NCBI RefSeq assembly: GCF_009861525.1
Contig: NZ_WVHL01000005.1
Coordinates: 2,852,001-2,916,000 of the forward strand
Length of the DNA stretch: 64,000 bases
Direction: 5' to 3'
DNA from: Pseudomonas sp. LD120
GTDB taxonomy: Bacteria > Pseudomonadota > Gammaproteobacteria > Pseudomonadales > Pseudomonadaceae
In this document: positions 15,480 through 23,758 of the stretch, piece after piece
Layout of the letters: each line of letters starts with the position of its first letter
How positions within the stretch are numbered: position 1 is the stretch's first letter
The notes under the pieces: model-generated
What the model was told of the DNA's origin: nothing
The model's input: only the letters and a program-made list of their open reading frames with translations
Database searches by the model: none
Position numbers and translations under genes: made by a program

Positions 15480-17210
15480 GTGAGCACCCTTCGCACCCCT
15501 TCTTTAGGCCCGATCGTCGGGCACACCACCGACACATCCTGCCGTTTATGGATCGCCGCTTCCGATGCCCTGGACGAGAAGGGGGTGGCCGAGGATATCC
15601 GCACCATCGGCGTCATTGGCGTGCTGGGCAGCAATGGTCGGGTTGCGGGGGAGGATATCTTCTACTTTCGCCTGCGCCGCGAGTATCACCGCACCGGCAC
15701 CTTCAACCTCGGGGTCGATGTCAATCTGTGGCGCAACGAGACCGAGCGCAAGCAGCTCAAGCCGTTCCTGCTGACGCCCGCCACTCATTACCGGGTGCGG
15801 ATGGCATCGCTCAACGTCGACGATGCAGGCTCCATTGATGATGAGGTGTCCAGTGAGTCGGTGGTGCACCGCCTGCCTGCCTCTTCGGTCTGGGCCAAAG
15901 ACCTGAATCGCGTCGGGGTCGACAAGGTGTATGTCGAAGCCGAATTCACCACCCAGGCCAGGGTCGACGCCACGGCGGCGCCTCAACCCCTCAGCTTTCT
16001 ATTGGGGTCCTGCCGCTATCCGGGCCTGGCCTGGCAGCGCCGGGATTCCGATGCGATTTTTGCGCCCATGCTCGAAGCCCACGGCGATGCGCAGTTCGTG
16101 CTGATGGTGGGGGATCAGATCTACGCCGACCTGTACAACCGAGCGATACCCATTGGCCGGGCAGACACCTACAAAGAGTTCGAAGAGCGCTACCACACGG
16201 CCTTCGGCTCGCCCAGCATCGGCCGGCTGCTGTCGCATAAGCCGACCTACATGATCCTTGATGACCATGAAATCGAAGACAACTGGACCCAGGACCGCAT
16301 CGCCAAGTGCGGCACCAAGCGCACGTTGTTCAATTGGGCGATGGGGGCCTACATGAGTTATCAGTGGAGCCACGGCCCACGTTTCGATGACAGCTATGTG
16401 CAGAGCCGCGTGATGTCCGGCAACGATCAGTACCTCAAACAGCGTTCGGTGAATCAGCTGTTCTACGATTTTTCCTGTTCCAACTACCCGTTCTTCGTGC
16501 TCGACACGCGCACCCAGCGCTTTCTTGAGGATGTGCCCGGTGCCCTGGCGGACAATCACCTGCTGGGCCGGCCCTCACTGCATCCTGCCGAACCCGGCCA
16601 GTTGGACCGCCTGTGTGCGTGGTTGCGGCACATGCAAGAGGACCGGGGCAACATGCCCAAGTTCGTGGTCACCTCCAGCGTCTTTGTGCCCAATGGCGTC
16701 GATACGGCAGGCGAGGGTGAGCGTTACGATCGCCGCAAAAACGCCAGTGACGCCTGGTCGGCTTTCCCTTCCACCCGCAGTGCAGTGCTGGAAACCATCG
16801 CCCAGTACCAGGTACAGAACGTGGTGTTTCTATCCGGCGACATTCACTGCTCGAATATCTCTGAACTGCAACTCGATAGCGGGGCCCAGTCCATCCATGC
16901 CTACGCCGTCACCTCGTCGGCCTTCTACTGGCCGTTCTCGTTTGCCGACGGCGACCCTGCAGGTTACGTGCATGACTCGCGGTCACCCCGCACTCCCGAC
17001 AGCTTTGCCTTGAAAAATAAGCCGGGCGCCATGGACTACCGCACCTGGGCCTTCACCCAGGCTGATAACTTCGCCCGGCTCGACCTGCACCCGGGCAGCG
17101 CCGAACTGGTGGTGCAGTTCTACGGCACCGATGGCCAGCCGCTGATGACCCGCAAGCAGAACGACCAGGTCAACGAGCAGCCGGAACGTCTGCAGCTATT
17201 GCCTTGGTAG
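15480..17210 (+). CDS. PhoD-like metallophosphatase (alkaline phosphatase D family)
   Basis: A GTG at 15480 with AGGAG nine bases upstream gives MSTLRTPSLGPIVGHTTDTSCRLWIAA, an N-terminal domain typical of PhoD-like proteins. The catalytic core shows GSCRYPG, MVGDQIYAD, ILDDHEIEDNW and LSGDIHCSN, the metal-binding Asp/His/Asn series of the calcineurin-like PhoD fold. No signal peptide or Tat motif is seen, so it may be cytoplasmic, unlike classical secreted PhoD. The upstream TTG 15447 is in frame but less likely. Confidence 0.85.
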   Translation: MSTLRTPSLGPIVGHTTDTSCRLWIAASDALDEKGVAEDIRTIGVIGVLGSNGRVAGEDIFYFRLRREYHRTGTFNLGVDVNLWRNETERKQLKPFLLTPATHYRVRMASLNVDDAGSIDDEVSSESVVHRLPASSVWAKDLNRVGVDKVYVEAEFTTQARVDATAAPQPLSFLLGSCRYPGLAWQRRDSDAIFAPMLEAHGDAQFVLMVGDQIYADLYNRAIPIGRADTYKEFEERYHTAFGSPSIGRLLSHKPTYMILDDHEIEDNWTQDRIAKCGTKRTLFNWAMGAYMSYQWSHGPRFDDSYVQSRVMSGNDQYLKQRSVNQLFYDFSCSNYPFFVLDTRTQRFLEDVPGALADNHLLGRPSLHPAEPGQLDRLCAWLRHMQEDRGNMPKFVVTSSVFVPNGVDTAGEGERYDRRKNASDAWSAFPSTRSAVLETIAQYQVQNVVFLSGDIHCSNISELQLDSGAQSIHAYAVTSSAFYWPFSFADGDPAGYVHDSRSPRTPDSFALKNKPGAMDYRTWAFTQADNFARLDLHPGSAELVVQFYGTDGQPLMTRKQNDQVNEQPERLQLLPW

Positions 17211-17235
17211 CGGGGTGTCCTCTGCCGGCCGAGGC

Positions 17236-17386
17236 TGTGTAAAAACGTTTTTGAGCGCGGCAGGTACTCAAAACCGGACTGAAAATCGCGCTTCTAGGCG
17301 AAATCCACATCCGCTGACGTGCCGATAAATTTCAGATTTGATGTAGACGCGCACACTTCAATTTTGGTGAAGCGTTTTTACACACG
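17236..17386. mobile_element. MITE-like element A (about 150 bp)
   Basis: The ends are TGTGTAAAAACG and its inverted copy CGTTTTTACACAC. The reverse complement of the interior matches element C (61402-61556) over most of its length, including AAAATTGAAGTG, AATCTGAAA and CTGCCGCGCTCAAA, but lies in opposite orientation. There is no coding capacity. It shares its ends with the IS1182-like fragment at 49570-49921. Confidence 0.8.
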
Positions 17387-17658
17387 CTGGGCCGATTCAT
17401 GGATAAACAACCTCCTCCGAGCGCTTGCTCCGATCGGGGGAGGCAATGGAATTTCCATCCATCCATCCATCCATCCATCCATCCATCCATCCATCAGGCG
17501 GGCAGGTAGGGGCCCAGGCATGGGATCGCCTTGTCCATGGAGCAGGCTGGGCAAGCCGGTCAGTAGCGCGATGGCCAGGAAGGGGGCGGGCAGGTGGCTG
17601 GGCGAACACAGGGCCTTGCTTCCCTGTGTCGCGATCCGGATCGCTATCCAGAGGGGGC
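17387..17658. other. Non-coding stretch with possible decayed coding remnant
   Basis: Apart from the CCAT repeat I see no convincing gene. Read on the minus strand, about 17500-17620 contains a short hydrophobic frame (PAPFLAIALLTGLPSLL) that resembles the end of a membrane protein. It has no start and runs into the CCAT repeat. Confidence 0.3.
17455..17494. repeat. Tetranucleotide repeat (CCAT)10
   Basis: Ten uninterrupted CCAT units occupy 40 bases. The tract is not inside a credible gene. It is a likely length-variable locus. Confidence 0.97.
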
Positions 17659-18891
17659 TTACAGCCCCAGTTCCAGCGCCAGTAAGTCCGCCAGGGGCTG
17701 GCGGCGGCGGATCAGCCGTGGCTGGCCGTTGGCGAACAGCACTTCCGGCAGCAGCGGCCGGCTATTGTAGTTGGAGGACATGCTGGCGCCGTAGGCGCCG
17801 GTGTCGTGCAGCACCAGCAGGTCGCCGACTTGGGCTTGCGGCAGCAGGTGCGGGGTCAGGCATTCATCGTTCTGGGTGAAGATGTCGCCGGACTCGCACA
17901 GCGGGCCGCCGACCACGGTCGGTTGCTGCGGGCGGTCCACCGGCTGGCCGCTGGCGTCCAGCAGGCTCATGCCGTGATAGGCACCGTACATGGCCGGGCG
18001 CATCAGGTCGTTGAAGCCGGTGTCCACCAGCACGAAGTGATGCTGGCCGGCGGTCTTCACCACCCGCACTTCGCTGACCAGGCAACCGGCCTCGGCCACC
18101 AGGAAGCGCCCCGGTTCGATCTCCATGCGCACGCCGTGGCCCAGGTAGGCCTCGATTTGCTGACGGGCGACTTTCCAGGCATTGGCGTAGCGCTGCACAT
18201 CCACCGGGGTGTCACCGTCGCGGTATGGGGTGGACAGGCCACCGCCGATGGAGAAGGCCTCGATATCGTGGTCCAGGGATTTCACCGCCGTCACCATGGC
18301 CGCGCCCACTTGCTCCAGGTGGTCGTAGTCGACCCCGGAACCGATGTGCATGTGCAGGCCCACCAGGTGCAGGCCGTACTGGCGGATCACCGCCAGGGCT
18401 TCGCCTACCTGGTCGTGCCAGATGCCGTGCTTGCTATTCTCGCCGCCGGTGTTGGTCTTGCGGCTGTGGCCGTGGCCGAAGCCCGGGTTGATCCGCAGCC
18501 AGACCCGGTGCCCCGGGGACTGCTCCCCGAGTTGACGGAGCATGTCGATGGAGCCGGCATTGACTTCCACTTGCAGCTCCACCACGCGCTTGAGGGTGGC
18601 TGCGTCGAACAGGTCGCAGGTGAAGACGATGCCGGCATCCACCGGGCTGAAACCGGCCAGCAGGGCGCGTTCGATTTCCCCCAGGGAGACGGCGTCGACC
18701 CGCACCCCGGCTTCGCCGATCAGGCGCAGCAGGTGCAGGTTGGACGAGGCCTTCTGGGCGTAGCGCACCACGTCGAAGGCCTGCAATTGGGCGATGCGCG
18801 CCAGGATGGTGGCGGCGTCGTAGCACCACAGCGGAGTGCCATATTGACGGGCGGCGGCAGCGAGTTGAACGGGGGCGAAGGGAATGGTCAT
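17659..18891 (-). CDS. lysA: Diaminopimelate decarboxylase
   Basis: The 410-residue PLP enzyme catalyses the last step of lysine synthesis from meso-diaminopimelate. Visible motifs are YAQKASSN with the PLP lysine (K47), HMHIGSG, GGGLSTPY, EPGRFLV and the C-terminal CESGDIF and HDTGAYG sequences, which fit fold-type III decarboxylases. It is divergent from a LysR regulator that resembles E. coli LysR, the activator of lysA. The gene most likely ends at a TAA near 17659. The long frames on the opposite strand are shadows. Confidence 0.92.
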   Translation of the reverse strand: MTIPFAPVQLAAAARQYGTPLWCYDAATILARIAQLQAFDVVRYAQKASSNLHLLRLIGEAGVRVDAVSLGEIERALLAGFSPVDAGIVFTCDLFDAATLKRVVELQVEVNAGSIDMLRQLGEQSPGHRVWLRINPGFGHGHSRKTNTGGENSKHGIWHDQVGEALAVIRQYGLHLVGLHMHIGSGVDYDHLEQVGAAMVTAVKSLDHDIEAFSIGGGLSTPYRDGDTPVDVQRYANAWKVARQQIEAYLGHGVRMEIEPGRFLVAEAGCLVSEVRVVKTAGQHHFVLVDTGFNDLMRPAMYGAYHGMSLLDASGQPVDRPQQPTVVGGPLCESGDIFTQNDECLTPHLLPQAQVGDLLVLHDTGAYGASMSSNYNSRPLLPEVLFANGQPRLIRRRQPLADLLALELGL

Positions 18892-18943
18892 GGCGATTGC
18901 AATCTGTAGTCAGTGGGAGTGGTTGCAGCATGCCTATGATTGC

Positions 18944-18954
18944 TTATTCAATAA
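18944..18954. promoter_or_regulatory. Candidate LysR operator in the lysA-lysR intergenic region
   Basis: The perfect 11-base palindrome TTATTCAATAA lies in the AT-rich region between the divergent lysA and lysR starts. It has the T-N9/11-A form of LysR-type boxes. The assignment is by position. Confidence 0.4.
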
Positions 18955-19020
18955 AATATCTATTCTTTGTTGGTCAATTCAGATTTGATATGGATTGGTT
19001 GATCGAACGAGCCTCTGTTG

Positions 19021-19944
19021 ATGGACATCTCCCTGCGCCATATCGAAGTCTTCCGCGCCATCATGCAAACCGGCAGTGTCACCGGTGCCGCGCGCCTGCT
19101 GTTTACTTCGCAACCCACGGTAAGCCGGGAACTGGCGCGGCTGGAAAGCCTTTCCGGGTTGCGCCTGTTCGACCGCGAAGGCGGACGCCTGCTGCCCACG
19201 GCCCAGGCCTTGCTGCTGTTGGAAGAAGTGGAGCGAGCCTATGTGGGGCTGGAACGGATCAACAGCGTGGCCCAGTCGATCCGCCGTTTCGAACACGGCC
19301 AGTTGAGCCTGAGCTGCCTGCCACTGTTCTCTCAGACCCTGCTGCCTCAAGTGTGCAAGGGCTTTTTGCAACAGCATCCGGGGATCGGCCTGAGCATCAC
19401 CGCCCAGGAGTCGCCGCTGCTGGAAGAGTCCCTCAGCGCCCAGCGCCATGACCTGGGCCTGACCGAAAGCGAACACCTGCCCCGGGGCACTCAGGGCGAG
19501 TTGCTGTTCTGCGCCGACATGGTCTGCATCCTCCCGGACGATCATCCGCTGTTGGCCAGGCCACGGCTGGCTTCGGAGGATTTTCGCGGGCAGAACTTCA
19601 TCAATCTTTCGGGCCTGGATATCTACCGGCAAACCCTGGACGAGCATTTTCGCCAGGCCGAGGTCGATCGCCGGGTGGTGGTGGAAACCACCAACGCCGC
19701 CTCGGTGTGCGCCATGGTGCGGCAGAAACTGGGGGTGGCGATCATCAATCCCTTGAGCGCCATGGAGGAGGCCGGACGAGGGTTGGTGATTCGCCCGCTG
19801 CAGCTGTCGGTGCCGTACCGGGTGGTGCTGATCCGCCCGGATTACCGGCCGTCATCGAGTTTTGTCGAGGGCTTTTGCCAGTCGCTGCGGGCCCAGGCCA
19901 AGGGGCTGCAAGAGCAGGTGGGACGGATTGTGCAGGGCGCCTAG
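19021..19944 (+). CDS. lysR: LysR, activator of lysA
   Basis: ATG 19021 begins MDISLRHIEVFRAIMQTGSVTGAARLLFTSQPTVSRELARLE, a winged HTH with the RHIEVF start seen in LysR/ArgP-like regulators. An effector domain follows, for 307 residues in all. The divergent placement next to lysA is the classical arrangement in enterobacteria and pseudomonads. The TTG at 19018 directly upstream is a weaker alternative start. Confidence 0.85.
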   Translation: MDISLRHIEVFRAIMQTGSVTGAARLLFTSQPTVSRELARLESLSGLRLFDREGGRLLPTAQALLLLEEVERAYVGLERINSVAQSIRRFEHGQLSLSCLPLFSQTLLPQVCKGFLQQHPGIGLSITAQESPLLEESLSAQRHDLGLTESEHLPRGTQGELLFCADMVCILPDDHPLLARPRLASEDFRGQNFINLSGLDIYRQTLDEHFRQAEVDRRVVVETTNAASVCAMVRQKLGVAIINPLSAMEEAGRGLVIRPLQLSVPYRVVLIRPDYRPSSSFVEGFCQSLRAQAKGLQEQVGRIVQGA

Positions 19945-20135
19945 GGGCATTCGAGGCCTATGGCCAATATCGAGGGCTGAACCTGGCTCTTCAGGGAAAC
20001 ATGTCCCTCTCGTCTGGCTGTCGACAATTACCGAGGGTGGCCTCAGTTGTCGACTGAACCTCTCAAGCGAGTCGGGCGGCAGCATTCTCAAGACCTAGCG
20101 ACTGAATCCGTTGACGGGGTCCGGAGTTGAAGAAA

Positions 20136-20438
20136 ATGCCTATCGCCATTCGTGGCCGCAATAACACAACTGCTGCGCAGCAAGTTGCCATCAGGGGCAC
20201 TGCCCAGGGCAACAACCTGGCCAATGTGAACATTCCTGCTCAAGGCAATGGGGTTCTTTATGTTCTGCAAGCGGATGCCAATGCCACGCTGTATTTGATC
20301 TGCAATGGGGTGACAGCCCAGACCACCCAACTGAATGTGGTCTATCACGGCTTCAGCAGTGTTGAACAAAACAGTGACTGGCTCCGTCAGTGGACGGTCG
20401 AGGGTGCGCCGGACGGCGTACAGCTGGACCTGGCGTAA
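20136..20438 (+). CDS. Unrecognised small protein, 100 residues
   Basis: The ATG at 20136 has GGAG eight bases upstream and opens MPIAIRGRNNTTAAQQVAIRG. The product is rich in Asn, Gln and Val with alternating hydrophobic residues, suggesting a beta-sheet protein. It has no signal peptide, no Cys pairs and no motif I know. It stands alone between lysR and a repeat-rich region. The frame is open and codon use looks like a real gene, but I cannot name a function. Confidence 0.6.
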   Translation: MPIAIRGRNNTTAAQQVAIRGTAQGNNLANVNIPAQGNGVLYVLQADANATLYLICNGVTAQTTQLNVVYHGFSSVEQNSDWLRQWTVEGAPDGVQLDLA

Positions 20439-20440
20439 CC

Positions 20441-20640
20441 AGGCCCCCGCTTTTTCTGTAGGGACCAGCATGTTGGCGAACTAGGCCCGCCGCTACTGGC
20501 GAAAATCGTCGCCTACGCCTACGCCTACGCCTACGCCTACGCCTACGCCTACGCCTGCGCCGGGCAGGCTTGTGTAGGCGCAGGCCGGGTGGCGTTCCGC
20601 TTGCCAGCGAAGGCGTCCTCAAGATCTAGGGGCCGGGCCT
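20441..20640. repeat. REP-like inverted element interrupted by a hexanucleotide repeat
   Basis: CTGTAGGGACCAGCATG...TTGGCGAA at the left and GTGTAGGCGCAGGC...CTTGCCAGCGAAGGCG at the right resemble Pseudomonas REP heads. Between them lies the GCCTAC tract. No gene is seen in 20441-20920. Confidence 0.5.
20511..20558. repeat. Hexanucleotide repeat, seven GCCTAC units plus one GCCTGC
   Basis: Seven exact GCCTAC units run from 20511 to 20552 and a GCCTGC variant ends the tract. The unit equals the edge of the adjacent REP sequence (GTAGGC in reverse complement), so the tract probably grew from a REP end. Confidence 0.95.
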
Positions 20641-20829
20641 TATCCTCACCGAGATCTTCATGCTGCCTGCGGCGTGTTGAAGCGGGCACGATCCCGGACA
20701 GGTTCTGCGGTGAGTCAGTAGGAATAAGTGTCGAAAAGCAGGATCGGGCCAGCCGTACAAGTTGGATGTAGCTGACGGCTAGAGCGCCGGTGGCGGCTTG
20801 CGTGGGCCCTCGGTCAGGTCGCGAAATGG

Positions 20830-20903
20830 ACCCGGCGCACGGGTATGTGCGCCGGGTGTGTTGCCGGCAGGCCGCCGGGTATCGTGGGACCGGCGGCCTG
20901 CCG
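20830..20903. terminator. Two very stable hairpins downstream of the thiolase gene
   Basis: ACCCGGCGCAC pairs perfectly with GTGCGCCGGGT (20830-20857, 11 bp). CGGCAGGCCGCCGG pairs perfectly with CCGGCGGCCTGCCG (20865-20903, 14 bp). They follow the stop of the minus-strand thiolase gene. T-runs are poor, so they may act as mRNA-stabilising or transcription-pausing structures. Confidence 0.5.
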
Positions 20904-20920
20904 TGGAGCGCGGTAGCGGC

Positions 20921-22099
20921 TTAGCGTTCGATGGCCAGCGCCACGCCTTGGCCGCCGCCGATGCACAGGGTTGCCAAGCCTTTTTTATCGTCACGCTTGA
21001 TCATTTCATGCAACAGGGTCACCAAAATGCGGCAGCCCGAGGCACCGATCGGGTGGCCGATGGCAATCGCGCCGCCGTTGACGTTGACCTTGCTCGCATC
21101 CCATTCCAGCTCCTTGCCCACCGACAGTGCTTGTGCGGCGAAGGCTTCGTTGGCTTCGATCAGGTCCAGCTGGTCCAGGGTCCAGCCGGCCTTGTCCAGG
21201 CAGCGACGGGTGGCAGAGACCGGGCCGATGCCCATGATCGCCGGATCAACGCCAGCGTTGGCGTAGGCGGCGATCCTGGCCAGTACGGGCAAGCCCAGGG
21301 CGCGCGCCTTGCTGACGCTCATCAGCATCACTGCGGCGGCGCCATCGTTCAGTGACGAGGCGTTGCCGGCGGTCACGCTGCCGTCTTTCTTGAACGCAGG
21401 CTTGAGCTTGGCCAGGGCCTCGGCGGTGGTACCGGGGCGCGGTTGCTCATCGGTGGCGAAGCTCAGCGGTTCGCCCTTGCGCTGGGGAATCAGGATCGGG
21501 GTGATTTCGTCGACAAAACGCCCGGCCTCGATCGCGGCCACGGCTTTTTGTTGGGACGCGGCGGCGAAGGCATCCTGGGCTTCACGGCTGATGCCGTACT
21601 TGTCCACCAGGTTCTCGGCGGTGATGCCCATGTGGTAGTCGTTGAAGGCGTCCCACAGGCCGTCGCTGATCATGCTGTCGATCATCGGGCTGTGGCCCAT
21701 GCGCAGGCCGGTGCGGGCGCCGGGCAGCACGTAGTTGGACAGGCTCATGTTTTCCTGGCCGCCGGCGATCATCACCTCGGCATCGCCGCAGCGGATGGCC
21801 TGGGCGGCCAGGTGCAGGGCCTTGAGGCCCGAGCCGCAGACCTTGTTCAGGGTCATGGCGGGCACAGCGTGGGGCAGGCCGGCCTTGATCGCGGCCTGGC
21901 GCGCGGGGTTCTGCCCGGCGCCGGCGGTGAGCACCTGGCCCATGATCACTTCGTCCACCTGGGCCGGGTCGATGCCGGTCTGGGCCAGCAGTTGGCGGAT
22001 CACCGCGGCGCCCAGGTCAACGGCGGGAATGCCCGCCAGGGAACCCTGGAAACTGCCTACGGCGGTACGGGTGGCGGCAACGATAACGACGTCTTGCAT
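20921..22099 (-). CDS. atoB: Acetyl-CoA C-acetyltransferase (thiolase II)
   Basis: The 392-residue thiolase has the nucleophile C88 in NKVCGSGLKA, GGQENMS, the catalytic GHPIGASG histidine, and the C-terminal CIGGGQGVAL cysteine. It cleaves acetoacetyl-CoA to two acetyl-CoA. It follows the two CoA-transferase subunits on the same strand (15 bases after subunit B), forming an acetoacetate degradation operon. Confidence 0.93.
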   Translation of the reverse strand: MQDVVIVAATRTAVGSFQGSLAGIPAVDLGAAVIRQLLAQTGIDPAQVDEVIMGQVLTAGAGQNPARQAAIKAGLPHAVPAMTLNKVCGSGLKALHLAAQAIRCGDAEVMIAGGQENMSLSNYVLPGARTGLRMGHSPMIDSMISDGLWDAFNDYHMGITAENLVDKYGISREAQDAFAAASQQKAVAAIEAGRFVDEITPILIPQRKGEPLSFATDEQPRPGTTAEALAKLKPAFKKDGSVTAGNASSLNDGAAAVMLMSVSKARALGLPVLARIAAYANAGVDPAIMGIGPVSATRRCLDKAGWTLDQLDLIEANEAFAAQALSVGKELEWDASKVNVNGGAIAIGHPIGASGCRILVTLLHEMIKRDDKKGLATLCIGGGQGVALAIER

Positions 22100-22113
22100 G
22101 ATGGCAATGCTCC

Positions 22114-22773
22114 TTAAGCGAACTGCATTTCAGGGACGTGATCCGGCACGATCAGCTTGCCGGCGGTCTTGCTGACGATTTCCTCGACGCTGACCCCGGG
22201 GGCGCGTTCCTTGAGAATGAAGGCGCCGTTCTCGATCTCCAGGTAGGCCAGGTCGGTGAGCACCCGCTTGATGCACTGGGCACCGGTCAGCGGCAGGCTG
22301 CAGCGGTTGAGCAACTTGGATTCGCCGTCTTTCGAGGCGTGGGTCATGGTGACGATGATGTTCTCGGCACCGGCCACCAGATCCATGGCGCCGCCCATGC
22401 CCTTGACCAGCTTGCCGGGGATCATCCACGAGGCGATGTTGCCCTGCACGTCGACTTCGAAGGCACCGAGCACGGTAAGGTCGATATGCCCGCCGCGGAT
22501 CATTGCGAAGGATTCGGCGGAGGAGAAGATCGAGGCGCCGATGCGTGCGGTGACCGTCTGTTTGCCGGCGTTGATCATGTCGGCGTCGACTTCGTCTTCA
22601 GTAGGGAAGGCGCCCATGCCCAGCAGGCCGTTTTCCGACTGCAGCATGACTTCCATGCCGTCGGGGATGTAGTTGGCCACCAGGGTCGGAATGCCGATGC
22701 CGAGGTTGACGTAGAAGCCGTCCTGCAGTTCGCGGGCGACGCGTTGAGCCATTTGTTCGCGGGTAAGAGCCAT
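22114..22773 (-). CDS. 3-oxoacid CoA-transferase subunit B (AtoA/ScoB-like)
   Basis: The 219-residue protein begins MALTREQMAQRVARELQDGFYVNLGIGIPTLVANYIP. It contains the SENGLLGMG motif with the catalytic glutamate of family I CoA-transferases. With subunit A it transfers CoA from succinyl- or acetyl-CoA to acetoacetate. The three genes are in the order subunit A, subunit B, thiolase. Confidence 0.92.
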   Translation of the reverse strand: MALTREQMAQRVARELQDGFYVNLGIGIPTLVANYIPDGMEVMLQSENGLLGMGAFPTEDEVDADMINAGKQTVTARIGASIFSSAESFAMIRGGHIDLTVLGAFEVDVQGNIASWMIPGKLVKGMGGAMDLVAGAENIIVTMTHASKDGESKLLNRCSLPLTGAQCIKRVLTDLAYLEIENGAFILKERAPGVSVEEIVSKTAGKLIVPDHVPEMQFA

Positions 22774-22809
22774 GTTGGTTGTCCTTTTAGTCGGGCTGGG
22801 GAAGGGCGA

Positions 22810-23508
22810 TCACTTGCGCACGGTGCGCTGTTCGATGCGCTTCTCGAAGGTGCCGCAGATGACCCGGTCGACGTAGATGCCGGGGGTGTGGATCTGCGTC
22901 GGGTCCAGCTCGCCCGGCTCGACGATTTCTTCCACTTCAACCACGGTGATCTTGCCGGCGGTGGCCGCCAGGGGGTTGAAGTTCTGCGCGGTGTGGCGAT
23001 AGATCACGTTGCCGAAATGGTCGGCCTTCCAGCCCTTGACGATGGCGAAGTCGCCAGTGATGGACTCTTCCATCAGGTAGGTGCGGCCTTTGAACTCGCG
23101 GGTTTCCTTGCCGTCGGCTACGGGGGTGCCGACGCCGGTGGCGGTGAAGAAGGCCGGGATGCCGGCACCGCCGGCGCGCATTTTTTCCGCCAGGGTGCCT
23201 TGGGGGGTCAGCACCACTTCGATCTCGCCGCTGAGCAGTTGCTTCTCGAACAGGGCGTTTTCACCGACGTAGGAAGCGACCACCTTGCTGATCTGGCGAT
23301 CCTCCAGCAGTACCCCCAGGCCGAAACCGTCGACCCCGCAGTTGTTCGACACCACCGTCAGATCACGGGTGCCGCGGCGCTTGATCTCGGCGATCAGGTT
23401 CTCGGGAATCCCGCACAGACCGAAGCCGCCGGCGATCACGGTCATGCCGTCTTGCAGACCTTCCAGGGCTTCCTCGTAGGACGCCACGCGCTTATCGAAA
23501 CCTGCCAT
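22810..23508 (-). CDS. 3-oxoacid CoA-transferase subunit A (AtoD/ScoA-like)
   Basis: The start at 23508 (MAGFDKRVAS) has AAAGAGG nine bases upstream. The alternative ATG at 23517 directly abuts that sequence and is less likely. The 232-residue protein shows GGFGLCGIPENLI and FFTATGVGT, typical of subunit A of family I CoA-transferases. It is the first gene of the acetoacetate operon. It is divergent from a LysR regulator, from which it is separated by a heptanucleotide repeat. Confidence 0.92.
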   Translation of the reverse strand: MAGFDKRVASYEEALEGLQDGMTVIAGGFGLCGIPENLIAEIKRRGTRDLTVVSNNCGVDGFGLGVLLEDRQISKVVASYVGENALFEKQLLSGEIEVVLTPQGTLAEKMRAGGAGIPAFFTATGVGTPVADGKETREFKGRTYLMEESITGDFAIVKGWKADHFGNVIYRHTAQNFNPLAATAGKITVVEVEEIVEPGELDPTQIHTPGIYVDRVICGTFEKRIEQRTVRK

Positions 23509-23630
23509 TTGCACCATCCTCTTTCTTGTTCGTTGGCGGCTGGCCAGCCGTTTGCGGGCCAGTGTTGCGCTGTCGGATTGATTTGTTAAGTTTATTTTTA
23601 AGGTTGATTGATTGGAAAATCAGCATAATA

Positions 23631-23710
23631 AGCACCAAGCACCAAGCACCAAGCACCAAGCACCAAGCACCAAGCACCAAGCACCAAGCACCAAGCACCA
23701 AGCACCAAGC
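23631..23710. repeat. Heptanucleotide repeat, eleven AGCACCA units
   Basis: Eleven exact AGCACCA units (23631-23707) followed by AGC lie in the divergent intergenic region between the CoA-transferase operon and its probable LysR regulator. An inverted repeat with GCGGC/GCCGC and AAGCT/AGCTT arms follows directly (23713-23738). Confidence 0.95.
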
Positions 23711-23758
23711 ATGCGGCTTGAAGCTTATAGCTTGCCGCTGCTCTCCCGAGGGTGACAG

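Noticed and set aside
17425..17685. Frame containing an (IHPS)n repeat over the CCAT tract
   Set aside because: It has no convincing start signal or domain, and the peptide repeat is simply translation of the microsatellite.
22138..23589. 483-codon frame antisense to the CoA-transferase genes
   Set aside because: Shadow of the real subunit A and B genes. Its composition is rich in His, Asp and Gly with no motif.
23631..23710. Tandem heptamers considered as a CRISPR array
   Set aside because: The units are contiguous with no spacers and no cas genes nearby. It is a VNTR.
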